Below, in pieces: positions 17,853-24,785 of a stretch of 43,768 nt of DNA. The DNA comes from Singulisphaera sp. GP187 (GTDB lineage Bacteria > Planctomycetota > Phycisphaerae > Phycisphaerales > SM1A02): contig CAMBWI010000015.1 in the NCBI GenBank assembly GCA_945871445.1, forward strand, positions 1-43,768, read 5' to 3'. Numbering within the stretch: position 1 is the first letter of the stretch; each line of letters starts with the position of its first letter. The notes beneath the pieces are model-generated. The model saw only the letters and a program-made list of their open reading frames with translations, ran no database searches and had not been told where the DNA came from. The translations under genes and the position numbers were made by a program.

Positions 17853-18760
17853 CGTGTGCGTGCTGACTGTGTGGTGTGTGCGGATGCGAGTGAAGGGGGA
17901 AGAACGAGTGAAGGGGGAAGAACGAGTGAAGGGGGAAGAACGAGTGAAGGGGGACGAACGAGTGAAGGGGGAAGAATGGTACTGCCGACAGTTTCGCCAT
18001 CGGCAAGCCGAGCAAGAATATTTTCGTCCCGCCAACCAGCAATGACGACGCCGATGCCAGTCTCGGTCGCTGTCGCAAGTGCGTTGTTGACTTTGGGAAT
18101 CATGCCGCCATGAATCACACCTTGTTCGATCAAGTTTGCGACTTCCGCAGCGGTGATTTTCGAAATGAGCGCGCCATCTTGATCAAGAATTCCACAGACG
18201 TCTGTCAAGAAAATAAGCCTTGTTGCCCCGATTATTCGCGCAATCGCAGCTGCGGCATCGTCGGCATTGACATTGAGCAAATCGCCGCCGGCATCAACAG
18301 CAACGCTGGAGATAATTGGAAGGAATCCGGCATTGAGCAGAGTATTGATAATTTTTGGATTGCCACCGACAACTTCGCCAACGCGACCTGGGTTGAATGA
18401 AAAGCGAGTTGTGGTGATCGCAGAAGTGAGAAACCCATCAGCGAGCGAAAGTCCAACCGCAGATGATCCTCTTGCGAGAAGTTCTGCAACAATTGTCGCA
18501 TTGACCCGTCCGCTGAGTACGGCAGAAATTTCGATCATCTGATCTGGAGGAGTCAGTCGAATCCCATCGCGTTTTTCCGTTGGCATTCCAAGTCGAACAA
18601 GATGACGATCAACGGAACTTCCGCCACCATGCACGACAATGACTGATCCAGGTCGAGCAGTATGCAACGCGTAGATCGAGTCAAGCGTGCAGGCAAGCGC
18701 CGTGGCATCATCGAGAAGTGCGCCACCAAGTTTGACAACAAAGAGCGATGGTTGGGTCAT
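17849..18760 (-). CDS. argB: Acetylglutamate kinase with repeat-encoded tail
   Basis: Phosphorylates N-acetylglutamate, usually the arginine-inhibited step. The amino-acid-kinase features are KLGGALL at the N-terminus, VVHGGGSSVDRHL for phosphate binding and LLNVNADDAAAAIA. Catalytic residues end near GETVGSTIL at about residue 267. The remaining ~35 residues are five runs of a Pro-Pro-Ser-Leu-Val type sequence, encoded by the 18-bp array, plus a short tail. The family normally ends right after the GT.I motif, so the tail is an extension created by the repeat. It overlaps argC and argF by 4 nt each. Confidence 0.95.
   Translation of the reverse strand: MTQPSLFVVKLGGALLDDATALACTLDSIYALHTARPGSVIVVHGGGSSVDRHLVRLGMPTEKRDGIRLTPPDQMIEISAVLSGRVNATIVAELLARGSSAVGLSLADGFLTSAITTTRFSFNPGRVGEVVGGNPKIINTLLNAGFLPIISSVAVDAGGDLLNVNADDAAAAIARIIGATRLIFLTDVCGILDQDGALISKITAAEVANLIEQGVIHGGMIPKVNNALATATETGIGVVIAGWRDENILARLADGETVGSTILPPSLVRPPSLVLPPSLVLPPSLVLPPSLASAHTTQSARTR
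17888..17977. repeat. 18-bp tandem repeat in the argB 3' end
   Basis: Five units start at 17888, 17906, 17924, 17942 and 17960, consensus GAGTGAAGGGGGAAGAAC; the fourth differs by one base and the last ends in T. On the minus strand they encode Pro-Ser-Leu-Val-Leu/Arg-Pro repeats. The near identity of the units suggests recent expansion. The 18-bp period keeps the frame and leaves the argB stop / argF start overlap intact. Confidence 0.92.
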
Positions 18761-19848
18761 GAGTGTGCTCCGATGGAAACTGCATTCGATACAGCAGGCG
18801 CGGAAAAGCCTTCTGTTTCAGCAAATCCAAAGCGAATGTTCATGCACTGAATCGCTTGGCCCGCAGCACCTTTGATGAGGTTGTCAATCGCACTGGAAAT
18901 GATGAGGTGATTTCGAGTTGGATCGACTGCGAGACCGATATCGCAGCGATTGGTCGCTTGGACTGCTGAAACAGATGGCCAATCGCCAGCTTTGAGAATC
19001 GTTACAAATGGCTCTGATGCGTATTGCGCACAAAGCGTTTCGCGAATGTGCGACTCGCCGATGTTTGGTCGAAGAGTCGCATGAATGGTGGAGAGAATTC
19101 CACGATCAAATGGTCCAAGGTGTGGGGTGAAGATCACATCCGCGTGCGTTTCTTGAATCATCTCTGGTTGATGGCGATGAGTGAAGACGCCATAGGCTTG
19201 TTGACTGACTTCGCAAAAGAGACTCTTGAGCGCAGGGGATCGGCCAGCTCCACTGACGCCGCTCGTGCTATCAACAATAATTGGAGTGCTTGCCAGAAGT
19301 TCGGCGTCGACAAGTGGGCGAAGCGCAAGTACGACACTCGTTGGATAGCAACCTGGTACTGCGATCAACTGGGCCTTTGAGATGGCGGTGCGATTGAGTT
19401 CGGCGATGCCATAGACCGCCTTTTCGAGCCACTGCGGATGTGCATGAGAAAATCCATAATGCTTTGGGTACGCCGCTTGATCGCGCAGGCGAAATGCAGC
19501 AGAAAGATCAAAGACGGTGATGCCTTGAGCGCACAGAACGGGAGCCAAATCGTGGCTCGCTTCATGTGGTGTGGCCAAGAAGACAACATCTGGTTCGAGC
19601 GCGAGAATTTCCGTGACGCTTGTCGAGTGCACGTTGAGGTCTGTCCATCCACGAAATCTCGGGAAAAGTTGGTCGAAGCGAAGAACATTTTCTGCGCGTG
19701 ATGCGGATGCAAAGAGTCCAACGACATCGACTGCTTCATGTTGGAGCAGGATGCCAACGATTTCTGCGCCTGAATATCCCGCTGCGCCAACAACGACGGC
19801 TCTGCAACGATTGAATGGAGATAGCGTGTATGGTGGGAGTTGACTCAT
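18757..19848 (-). CDS. argC: N-acetyl-gamma-glutamyl-phosphate reductase
   Basis: NADPH-dependent reduction of N-acetylglutamyl phosphate to the semialdehyde. The Rossmann start is VVVGAAGYSGAEIVGIL, the catalytic Cys lies in AVPGCYPTSVVLAL, and the DSTSGVSGAGR and HRHQPEM blocks follow. Length is 363 residues, slightly above the typical 345. It starts 9 nt after argR and overlaps argB by 4 nt. Confidence 0.96.
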   Translation of the reverse strand: MSQLPPYTLSPFNRCRAVVVGAAGYSGAEIVGILLQHEAVDVVGLFASASRAENVLRFDQLFPRFRGWTDLNVHSTSVTEILALEPDVVFLATPHEASHDLAPVLCAQGITVFDLSAAFRLRDQAAYPKHYGFSHAHPQWLEKAVYGIAELNRTAISKAQLIAVPGCYPTSVVLALRPLVDAELLASTPIIVDSTSGVSGAGRSPALKSLFCEVSQQAYGVFTHRHQPEMIQETHADVIFTPHLGPFDRGILSTIHATLRPNIGESHIRETLCAQYASEPFVTILKAGDWPSVSAVQATNRCDIGLAVDPTRNHLIISSAIDNLIKGAAGQAIQCMNIRFGFAETEGFSAPAVSNAVSIGAHS

Positions 19849-19857
19849 GGATATCTT

Positions 19858-20361
19858 TCAGGAATGAGCGGGGGATCGACGCTGTGACGCAGTCGAACCT
19901 TTTGAAATTGATTGCAAGCGGCGAGCGACAGATTTCGCAGCGTTGTTGGTAGTGCACGCGATGAAGATGCAGTCATCGCCTGCAATTGTTCCAATCACGC
20001 CTGGCATTTTTACACGATCAATTTCGACAGCAAGTGCACTGGCTTGACCAGGCGGTGTGTGCAAAACCGTTTGCGTTCCGCCGATAGCAACTTCCAACAT
20101 TAATCTGCGAACTGTGGCAGTGAGGGTAGCGGTTCGATCCATTTGAGAGACTTCGTTGCTCGATGCGAGCATTGCAGAAAGAACTTGATATCCCGCAGCG
20201 GACTTCACGACGCCGATTTCTGTCAGGTCGCGAGAGAGCGTTGTTTGGGTTGTGTCGATCCCGACGCGCGACAATTGCTGCGCGAGATCGAACTGACTGG
20301 AGATTCGCCCCGATTCAATCAACTTGATGATTTGGCGGTGGCGTTGAACTTTGGCGACCAT
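19858..20361 (-). CDS. argR: Arginine repressor ArgR
   Basis: ArgR is a hexameric arginine-responsive repressor. The winged-helix domain has the DNA-contact motif TTQTTLSRDLTEIGVVK at about residues 37-53. The C-terminal arginine-binding and oligomerisation domain carries GTIAGDDCIFIAC at about 126-138, the GTxAGDDT motif with Cys for Thr. Length is 167 residues against about 150 in known members, with a short basic tail. It is the first gene of the arg cluster, and two ARG-box-like sites lie directly before its start, so it probably represses itself and the whole cluster. Confidence 0.95.
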   Translation of the reverse strand: MVAKVQRHRQIIKLIESGRISSQFDLAQQLSRVGIDTTQTTLSRDLTEIGVVKSAAGYQVLSAMLASSNEVSQMDRTATLTATVRRLMLEVAIGGTQTVLHTPPGQASALAVEIDRVKMPGVIGTIAGDDCIFIACTTNNAAKSVARRLQSISKGSTASQRRSPAHS

Positions 20362-20363
20362 AG

Positions 20364-20398
20364 CGCATTATTATGCAGTCGAGTGAATAATAAGTCAA
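20364..20398 (-). promoter_or_regulatory. Promoter with two overlapping ARG boxes before argR
   Basis: Read on the minus strand, TTGACT (20393-20398), a 17-bp spacer and CATAAT (20370-20375) form a good sigma-70 promoter. Two 14-bp sites match the ARG box pattern TGMATWWWWATKCA with about one mismatch each: 20364-20377 covers the -10 and 20384-20397 covers the -35. Their centres are 20 bp apart, the spacing of paired ARG boxes bound by one ArgR hexamer in E. coli. The -10 ends 8 nt before the argR ATG, so the mRNA would be leaderless or nearly so. Confidence 0.6.
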
Positions 20399-20440
20399 GT
20401 GAATTTTAGGAAAATTATTCTCTGGTCTGATGGGGGAGTA

Positions 20441-20521
20441 CGAGCCACGGATACAGCCGGGGAATCGAGCCGCGGATACAGCCGCGGATACAGCCACGGA
20501 TACAGCCACGGATACAGCCGC
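20441..20521. repeat. 12-bp tandem repeat, AGCCRCGGATAC type
   Basis: About five to six copies of a 12-bp unit, AGCCACGGATAC or AGCCGCGGATAC, with one diverged copy in the middle (around 20458-20470). It ends in the motif GGAGTCGAACCG at 20522-20533. Confidence 0.8.
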
Positions 20522-20542
20522 GGAGTCGAACCGGAAGTGTGG

Positions 20543-20669
20543 CAGCCGTGGAAAGTCCTCTCGGGGCTCAAACAGTCCTTGGCGACCGACACGATCCGAT
20601 TTGCGAATTTTTTTTGCAAGTGCCGTCGGTCGCCTGCGGAACTCGCCCGAGAGAACTTTCCAGCGGCTG
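20543..20669. repeat. Long imperfect hairpin, about 127 nt
   Basis: Outer arms 20543-20564 (CAGCCGTGGAAAGTCCTCTC...) and 20647-20669 pair over about 21 bases with one bulge and one mismatch. Inside, a perfect 10-bp inverted repeat GGCGACCGAC (20581-20590) and GTCGGTCGCC (20625-20634) continues the stem. The loop contains a run of eight T. It could be a structured RNA, the infC transcript end or a MITE-like core between the two arrays. Confidence 0.6.
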
Positions 20670-20689
20670 ATACGGTTATCGAAGTGCGA

Positions 20690-20852
20690 CAGCCACAGCA
20701 ACAGCCACAGCAACAGCCACAGCAACAGCCACAGCAACAGCCACAGCAACAGCCACAGCAACAGCCACAGCAACAGCAACAGCAACAACAACAGCAACAG
20801 CAACAGCCACAGCAACAGCAACAGCCACAGCCACAGCAACAGCAACAGCCAC
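20690..20852. repeat. 12-bp tandem repeat, AGCCACAGCAAC type
   Basis: The first six or seven units of AGCCACAGCAAC are nearly identical; the rest decays to CAGCAA hexamers with occasional AGCCAC. It ends in AGCCACGGAGTCGAACCG, echoing the close of the array at 20441-20533. The shared AGCCAC half suggests that both arrays arose from one ancestor unit. Confidence 0.88.
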
Positions 20853-20992
20853 GGAGTCGAACCGCAGAAGCGGCTGTCACTGCAATTGAATTTCGACAGA
20901 AACAGTTACGACGAGTGTTGATTTATCAAGAGATCATCTTTGCGCAGGTGATGTTTGCGCACAGAAATTTTCTATGTCGTTTCTGATTGACG

Positions 20993-21847
20993 TTATGGCT
21001 TCGTAGTTGAAGCAGTTGAGGCAGAGGCTTCTGCTGAAGCCGAAATTGGCACTTCAACAATCGCAGTTTTTTTTGCCTTCTTGACGGTCGGAGTCATGCC
21101 AGTCGCCGATTTTTCTGCGGCTACCTTCTCGCTGACCGCCTTTTCGCTGACCGCCATCTCGCTGACCGCCATCTCGCTGACCGCTTTTTCGCTGACCGTT
21201 TTTTCCCTGCTCGCTTTTTCGCTCGCCGCCTTTGCTGCTGGATCTTTCGGTAGCTTTTGCGCACTCGTTTTCTTTTTCGCAGAGTCAACCTTGGATCGAT
21301 CTGGAACCATAATCATCGACATTCGTTTTCCGTTAAGGCGAGGGGTCAACTCGACGCGTCCAATATCGGAGAGTGCCTGTGCAATTTCTTCCATTCGTTG
21401 ATCGCCCTTGTTTCGGTAGGCCAATTCTCGGCCGCGAAAATTCTGTACAAAAACGACTCGATAGCCTTCCATAAGAAACTCGCGTGCTTGGTTGACACGG
21501 ATCGCAACATCATGTGGATCAATTTTCATCGAGCGACCGAGCCGAACTTCCTTCATTTCGCCAGCCTTCGATTTCGTTTTATTTTGTTTTTCCTTTTTGG
21601 CTTGTTCGTATTTGAACTTCCCAAAGTCCATGATGCGAACAACTGGAGGACGCGAGTCTGCGGCAATTTCGACGAGATCTAAGCCGGCAAGCGACGCGAG
21701 GCGCTTCGCTTCTTCGAGCTCCACAATTCCAACCATCTGACCATCTTGGTCGAGTAGCCGAATAGGAGTGACGCGAATGCGATCATTGATTCGAGGACCA
21801 GAGTCTCGAGAATCGCGGAAAGGTGGACGGCGGTTGAATTGGGTAAT
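20993..21847 (-). CDS. infC: Translation initiation factor IF-3, AUU start
   Basis: IF-3 prevents premature 50S joining and checks the start codon. Conserved blocks are INDRIRVTPIRLLD, ADSRPPVVRIMDFGKFKYE, and in the C-domain EVRLGRSMKIDPHD with GKRMSMIMVP. The IF-3 fold ends near residue 185; a tail of about 100 residues follows, with a 15-bp repeat. The best start is ATT at 21845-21847, preceded by GAGG (21856-21859) with an 8-nt spacer. It gives the expected short lead before PRINDRI. The only longer option is TTG at 21913, which adds 22 hydrophobic residues and lacks a ribosome-binding site. AUU at infC is the known basis of IF-3 autoregulation. Confidence 0.9.
   Translation of the reverse strand: MTQFNRRPPFRDSRDSGPRINDRIRVTPIRLLDQDGQMVGIVELEEAKRLASLAGLDLVEIAADSRPPVVRIMDFGKFKYEQAKKEKQNKTKSKAGEMKEVRLGRSMKIDPHDVAIRVNQAREFLMEGYRVVFVQNFRGRELAYRNKGDQRMEEIAQALSDIGRVELTPRLNGKRMSMIMVPDRSKVDSAKKKTSAQKLPKDPAAKAASEKASREKTVSEKAVSEMAVSEMAVSEKAVSEKVAAEKSATGMTPTVKKAKKTAIVEVPISASAEASASTASTTKP
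21126..21230. repeat. 15-bp tandem repeat in infC
   Basis: Seven 15-bp units run from 21126 to 21230, consensus TTTTCGCTGACCGCC on the plus strand; later units are more diverged. On the minus strand they encode Ser-Glu-Lys/Met-Ala-Val pentapeptides in the tail beyond the IF-3 fold. The period keeps the reading frame. Confidence 0.9.
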
Positions 21848-22099
21848 AGTAAAATCCTCAGAGAACAGGCGAAAAAGAAAGAACGAAAAGATCACTCTTG
21901 TCAATGATGACAAAAGAAATCATGTCAAACATGGTGTGTTGAGTGTGAGTTCGGTGTGCTGCGCAAGAGCCGGCTCGACGATTGGAGAATCCCGTCGTCA
22001 TACGGAAAAACTGTTTGAGAAAATCATGAGTCGGATGGTCTCTTTGGTGCGCTGTTCAATCTCGATGGAAACTCGAGACAAGGGCAATCTACTACGCAA

Positions 22100-22116
22100 A
22101 TTGGGCTTTGCCCAAT
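22100..22116 (-). terminator. Short hairpin after thrS
   Basis: ATTGGGC (22100-22106) and GCCCAAT (22110-22116) form a perfect 7-bp stem with a 3-nt loop, 24 nt downstream of the thrS stop on the minus strand. The following TTGCG is a poor T-tract, so it may be an attenuator or a processing site rather than a full terminator. A second small hairpin lies at 22060-22078. Confidence 0.45.
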
Positions 22117-22139
22117 AAAAGTTGAAAAAATAATGGAAT

Positions 22140-24209
22140 TTACACAGGAAAAGCAGCTTTCAGCGACTCTGCGCCTCGTGTTCGATACTCATCATTGAGT
22201 CCTGTGATAAACCGATCGAAGGGTAATTCGCCCAAATTTGCCTCGGTTCCGAAGGCTCGGACGCTGACGACTCGTTGCTGAGCATCACGAGGACCGACCA
22301 CTGCGAGATAGGGGATCTTCGCTTCACTTGCGTCGCGAATGCGCGCTTGAACCCGCTCATTTCCTGAATCGATAGTAGCGCGCAAACCAATTTTCCGAAT
22401 TGCGGCAAGAACCTCTTGAGCATATTCGTCACTCTTTTCACTGATGGGCAGTACACGCACTTGTTCTGGCGCAAGCCAAAGTGGAAACGCGCCAGCAAAA
22501 TGTTCAATGAGAACTCCGACGAATCTTTCCATAGATCCAAACGGCGCTCGATGGATCATGACTGGTCTGTGTTCTTTATTGTCTGCGCCTATGTACGAAA
22601 GATCGAATCGAATCGGCAAGTTGTAATCGACTTGCACCGTTCCAAGTTGCCAAGATCTTCCGATGACATCGCGAACAATAAAGTCGATCTTAGGGCCATA
22701 AAACGCAGCTTCGCCCGTTTCTTCGGTGAATGGGACTCCCAAAGAGCTCGCTGCATTTCTGCACGCTTCTTCTGCTTTATCCCAGTTCGCAGAATCGCCA
22801 ACATATTTATCGCTCTGAGGATCGCGCAGTCCAACACGCACTCGATAGTCGTTCATGCCAAGCGTTCCGAAGATCAACTTCACCAGCGAAAGGCAACCTT
22901 GCAATTCTTCGGCGATTTGATCTTCGCGCACAAAGAGATGCGCATCGTCTTGTGTAAATCCACGCACGCGAGTCAGTCCACCGATTTCTCCAGATTGCTC
23001 CCAGCGATACACAGTTCCAAATTCGCTCAGTCGCACCGGCAGATCTCGATATGAATGAGGCTCACTTGCATAGATGCGAATGTGATGTGGACAATTCATC
23101 GGCTTAAGGAGATATCCCTCGATTTCCCCGTTTCCCATGCGGTTTGAAAGTTCTCCACAAGTGCAACCCTCCTCCGCGAGTTTGCTCATTTGATCTTGAT
23201 CAATGATTGGTGGGTATTGACTCTCGCGGTAAAACGGAAAGTGTCCGCTTGTTTTATACAAATCAAGTTTGCCGATATGCGGTGTGAAGACTTGCTGATA
23301 TCCCTGAACACGCAGTGCTTCACTAATAAAAGTTTGCAGTTCTTGGCGGACCGCAGCGCCGCGCGGAGTCCACAGCACCAAACCTTGACCAACCATTTCG
23401 TCGATGTGAAAGAGGCGAAGTTGCTTCCCAAGCATTCGATGATCGCGCTTCTTCGCTTCTTCGAGTTGCTTCAAATGCGCTTCAAGTTCTGGTTTCGTAG
23501 CGAAGGCTGTGCCATAGACGCGTGTCAGTCGATCCAGAGTTTCGTCGCCCTTCCAATAACTTGATGCGAGACTGGTGATCTTGAACGCACCAATGCGACC
23601 AGTCGATGGCACATGCGGTCCTCGACACAGATCTTCCCAGTTTGTTCCAGGGATTCCAGTTGCGTACCAAGAGAGCGTGGTCGAACCAGCTTCTTTCGCA
23701 CGCTGAGCATTATCAATCTTGAACTTACTGCCTTCTTGATTCAACTTGGTCATCCCAGCTTCGATCGAGAGATCTGACCGTGTGAATGCGCGATTTTCAG
23801 CGATGATTTTCGCCATCTCGCTTTCAATCGCTACGAAGTCATCAGTGCTTGGCACGCGCCCGCTTGGGAATGCCATGTCGTAATAAAATCCGGTATCAAG
23901 TGAAGGCCCATAGACCAGCATCGTTCCGGGAAAGAGTTTCGCAATCGCTTCGGCCATAATGTGAGCACACGAGTGACGAAGCATCGAGAGCGCATCCGCG
24001 TCGACTTGACCATCACGAGATTTTGGAGTCACCAATGCGAGCGTGCAATCTCGATCGATTTTTGTTGAAAGATCACAGAGTTGTCCATTGATTTTGGCGC
24101 CCAGAGCCGCCTTTGCAAGGCCTGGTCCGATGTCTGCTGCAACTTGTGCTGCGGTTGTAGGTGCATCGTATTGTCTGCTGCTGCCATCTGGCAGTGTGAT
24201 CTTGGACAT
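22140..24209 (-). CDS. thrS: Threonyl-tRNA synthetase
   Basis: Class II synthetase charging tRNA-Thr. The order is a TGS domain (about 1-60), an editing domain with the HSCAHIMAEA metal site (about 80-90) and CRGPHVPST, the catalytic core with motif 1/2 around KPMNCPHHIRIY and TVYRWEQSGE, the zinc ligands (Cys and His in MNCPHH, His in VMIHRA), and an anticodon-binding domain from about 580. Length is 689 residues against 642 in E. coli; the tail is slightly extended. thrS directly before infC is a classic bacterial arrangement. rpmI and rplT, which usually follow infC, are not here. Confidence 0.97.
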   Translation of the reverse strand: MSKITLPDGSSRQYDAPTTAAQVAADIGPGLAKAALGAKINGQLCDLSTKIDRDCTLALVTPKSRDGQVDADALSMLRHSCAHIMAEAIAKLFPGTMLVYGPSLDTGFYYDMAFPSGRVPSTDDFVAIESEMAKIIAENRAFTRSDLSIEAGMTKLNQEGSKFKIDNAQRAKEAGSTTLSWYATGIPGTNWEDLCRGPHVPSTGRIGAFKITSLASSYWKGDETLDRLTRVYGTAFATKPELEAHLKQLEEAKKRDHRMLGKQLRLFHIDEMVGQGLVLWTPRGAAVRQELQTFISEALRVQGYQQVFTPHIGKLDLYKTSGHFPFYRESQYPPIIDQDQMSKLAEEGCTCGELSNRMGNGEIEGYLLKPMNCPHHIRIYASEPHSYRDLPVRLSEFGTVYRWEQSGEIGGLTRVRGFTQDDAHLFVREDQIAEELQGCLSLVKLIFGTLGMNDYRVRVGLRDPQSDKYVGDSANWDKAEEACRNAASSLGVPFTEETGEAAFYGPKIDFIVRDVIGRSWQLGTVQVDYNLPIRFDLSYIGADNKEHRPVMIHRAPFGSMERFVGVLIEHFAGAFPLWLAPEQVRVLPISEKSDEYAQEVLAAIRKIGLRATIDSGNERVQARIRDASEAKIPYLAVVGPRDAQQRVVSVRAFGTEANLGELPFDRFITGLNDEYRTRGAESLKAAFPV

Positions 24210-24233
24210 TGGAATGGGCTCGGGGTGAGAATG

Positions 24234-24731
24234 CTATCTATCGTCGAAGAGCGACGGATGATCGGGAGGCGTTGGGGGTTTTTCGGTCAAGTCAATAATC
24301 TCAGCTTGGAATTCGGTGACGCTTTGGAAGTCGTGATAGACACTCGCAAATCGAACATATGCAACCTGATCAATATTTCGCAGAGCGATCGCAACGCGTC
24401 GACCAACTTCGACACTTGGGACTTCATGCTCGAAGTCACGGTGAATACCCTCGTCAACTTCGTCTGCGATTCGTTGCTTGACATCTTCTGGGACTGGGCG
24501 CTTTCCACATGCGGCTTGAATACCACGAAGAATATTTGCAATGTCGAACGGAACTCGTGAACCATCTTTCTTCACAACCTTGATGCGCGTCAATTTTTCG
24601 GCGCGCTCATAACTGGTGAATCTTTTCTTGCATCCAATGCATTCGCGTCTGCGTCGAATCGCATGGCCGCTCTCGATAGGTCGGCTGTCGATGACTCGTG
24701 CGTCGGAGCTATTGCAGTATGGGCAGTTCAC
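24234..24731 (-). CDS. nrdR: Transcriptional repressor NrdR
   Basis: NrdR senses (d)ATP and represses ribonucleotide reductase genes. The N-terminal zinc ribbon has CPYC and, about 25 residues later, CIGC within RRRRECIGCKKRFTSYER. An ATP-cone follows (VVKKDGSRVPFDIANILRGI, about 47-66). The GTG at 24729-24731 is chosen because family members begin M-x-CPxC; it gives 165 residues. An upstream ATG at 24773 would add 14 residues without similarity. Neither start has a clear ribosome-binding site. Confidence 0.94.
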   Translation of the reverse strand: MNCPYCNSSDARVIDSRPIESGHAIRRRRECIGCKKRFTSYERAEKLTRIKVVKKDGSRVPFDIANILRGIQAACGKRPVPEDVKQRIADEVDEGIHRDFEHEVPSVEVGRRVAIALRNIDQVAYVRFASVYHDFQSVTEFQAEIIDLTEKPPTPPDHPSLFDDR

Positions 24732-24785
24732 GATTGGTAGGGCGGGGTCGCCTTTGGTGCATCTTCGGTGCAAGACGGGAGAGCG

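Larger units (their letters stand above)
20399..20992. other. Repeat-rich gene-free stretch between argR and infC
   Basis: About 590 bp lie between the argR promoter and the infC stop. The stretch consists of a 12-bp array (20441-20521), a long imperfect hairpin (20543-20669) and a second 12-bp array (20690-20852). A direct repeat GGAGTCGAACCG closes each array (20522-20533 and 20853-20864). Open frames exist in several phases, but their translations are runs of Gln/Pro, Cys/Gly or Ser/His imposed by the repeats. I treat it as non-coding. Confidence 0.65.

Noticed and set aside
17853-18035. Upstream in-frame start of argF giving a Ser-Pro-Phe-Thr-Arg repeat N-terminus
   Set aside because: The extra 61 residues read the argB repeat array out of frame, while the internal ATG fits the family length and the 4-nt overlap.
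10931-20852. CRISPR-like arrays
   Set aside because: The repeats are contiguous without unique spacers of 30 bp or so, and no cas genes are present.
20399-20986. A + strand frame of 195 codons with Pro-Gln repeats and a minus-strand frame of Cys/Gly runs
   Set aside because: Long only because the 12-bp repeats contain no stops in several frames at once. Start codons are weak, and codon content differs from the neighbours.
21848-21913. TTG start for infC with 22 extra hydrophobic residues
   Set aside because: No ribosome-binding site and no counterpart in IF-3; the AUU with GAGG fits better.
22060-22139. T-box or threonine attenuator controlling thrS or infC
   Set aside because: The hairpins are small and lie downstream of thrS; no T-box sequence or Thr-rich leader peptide is visible.
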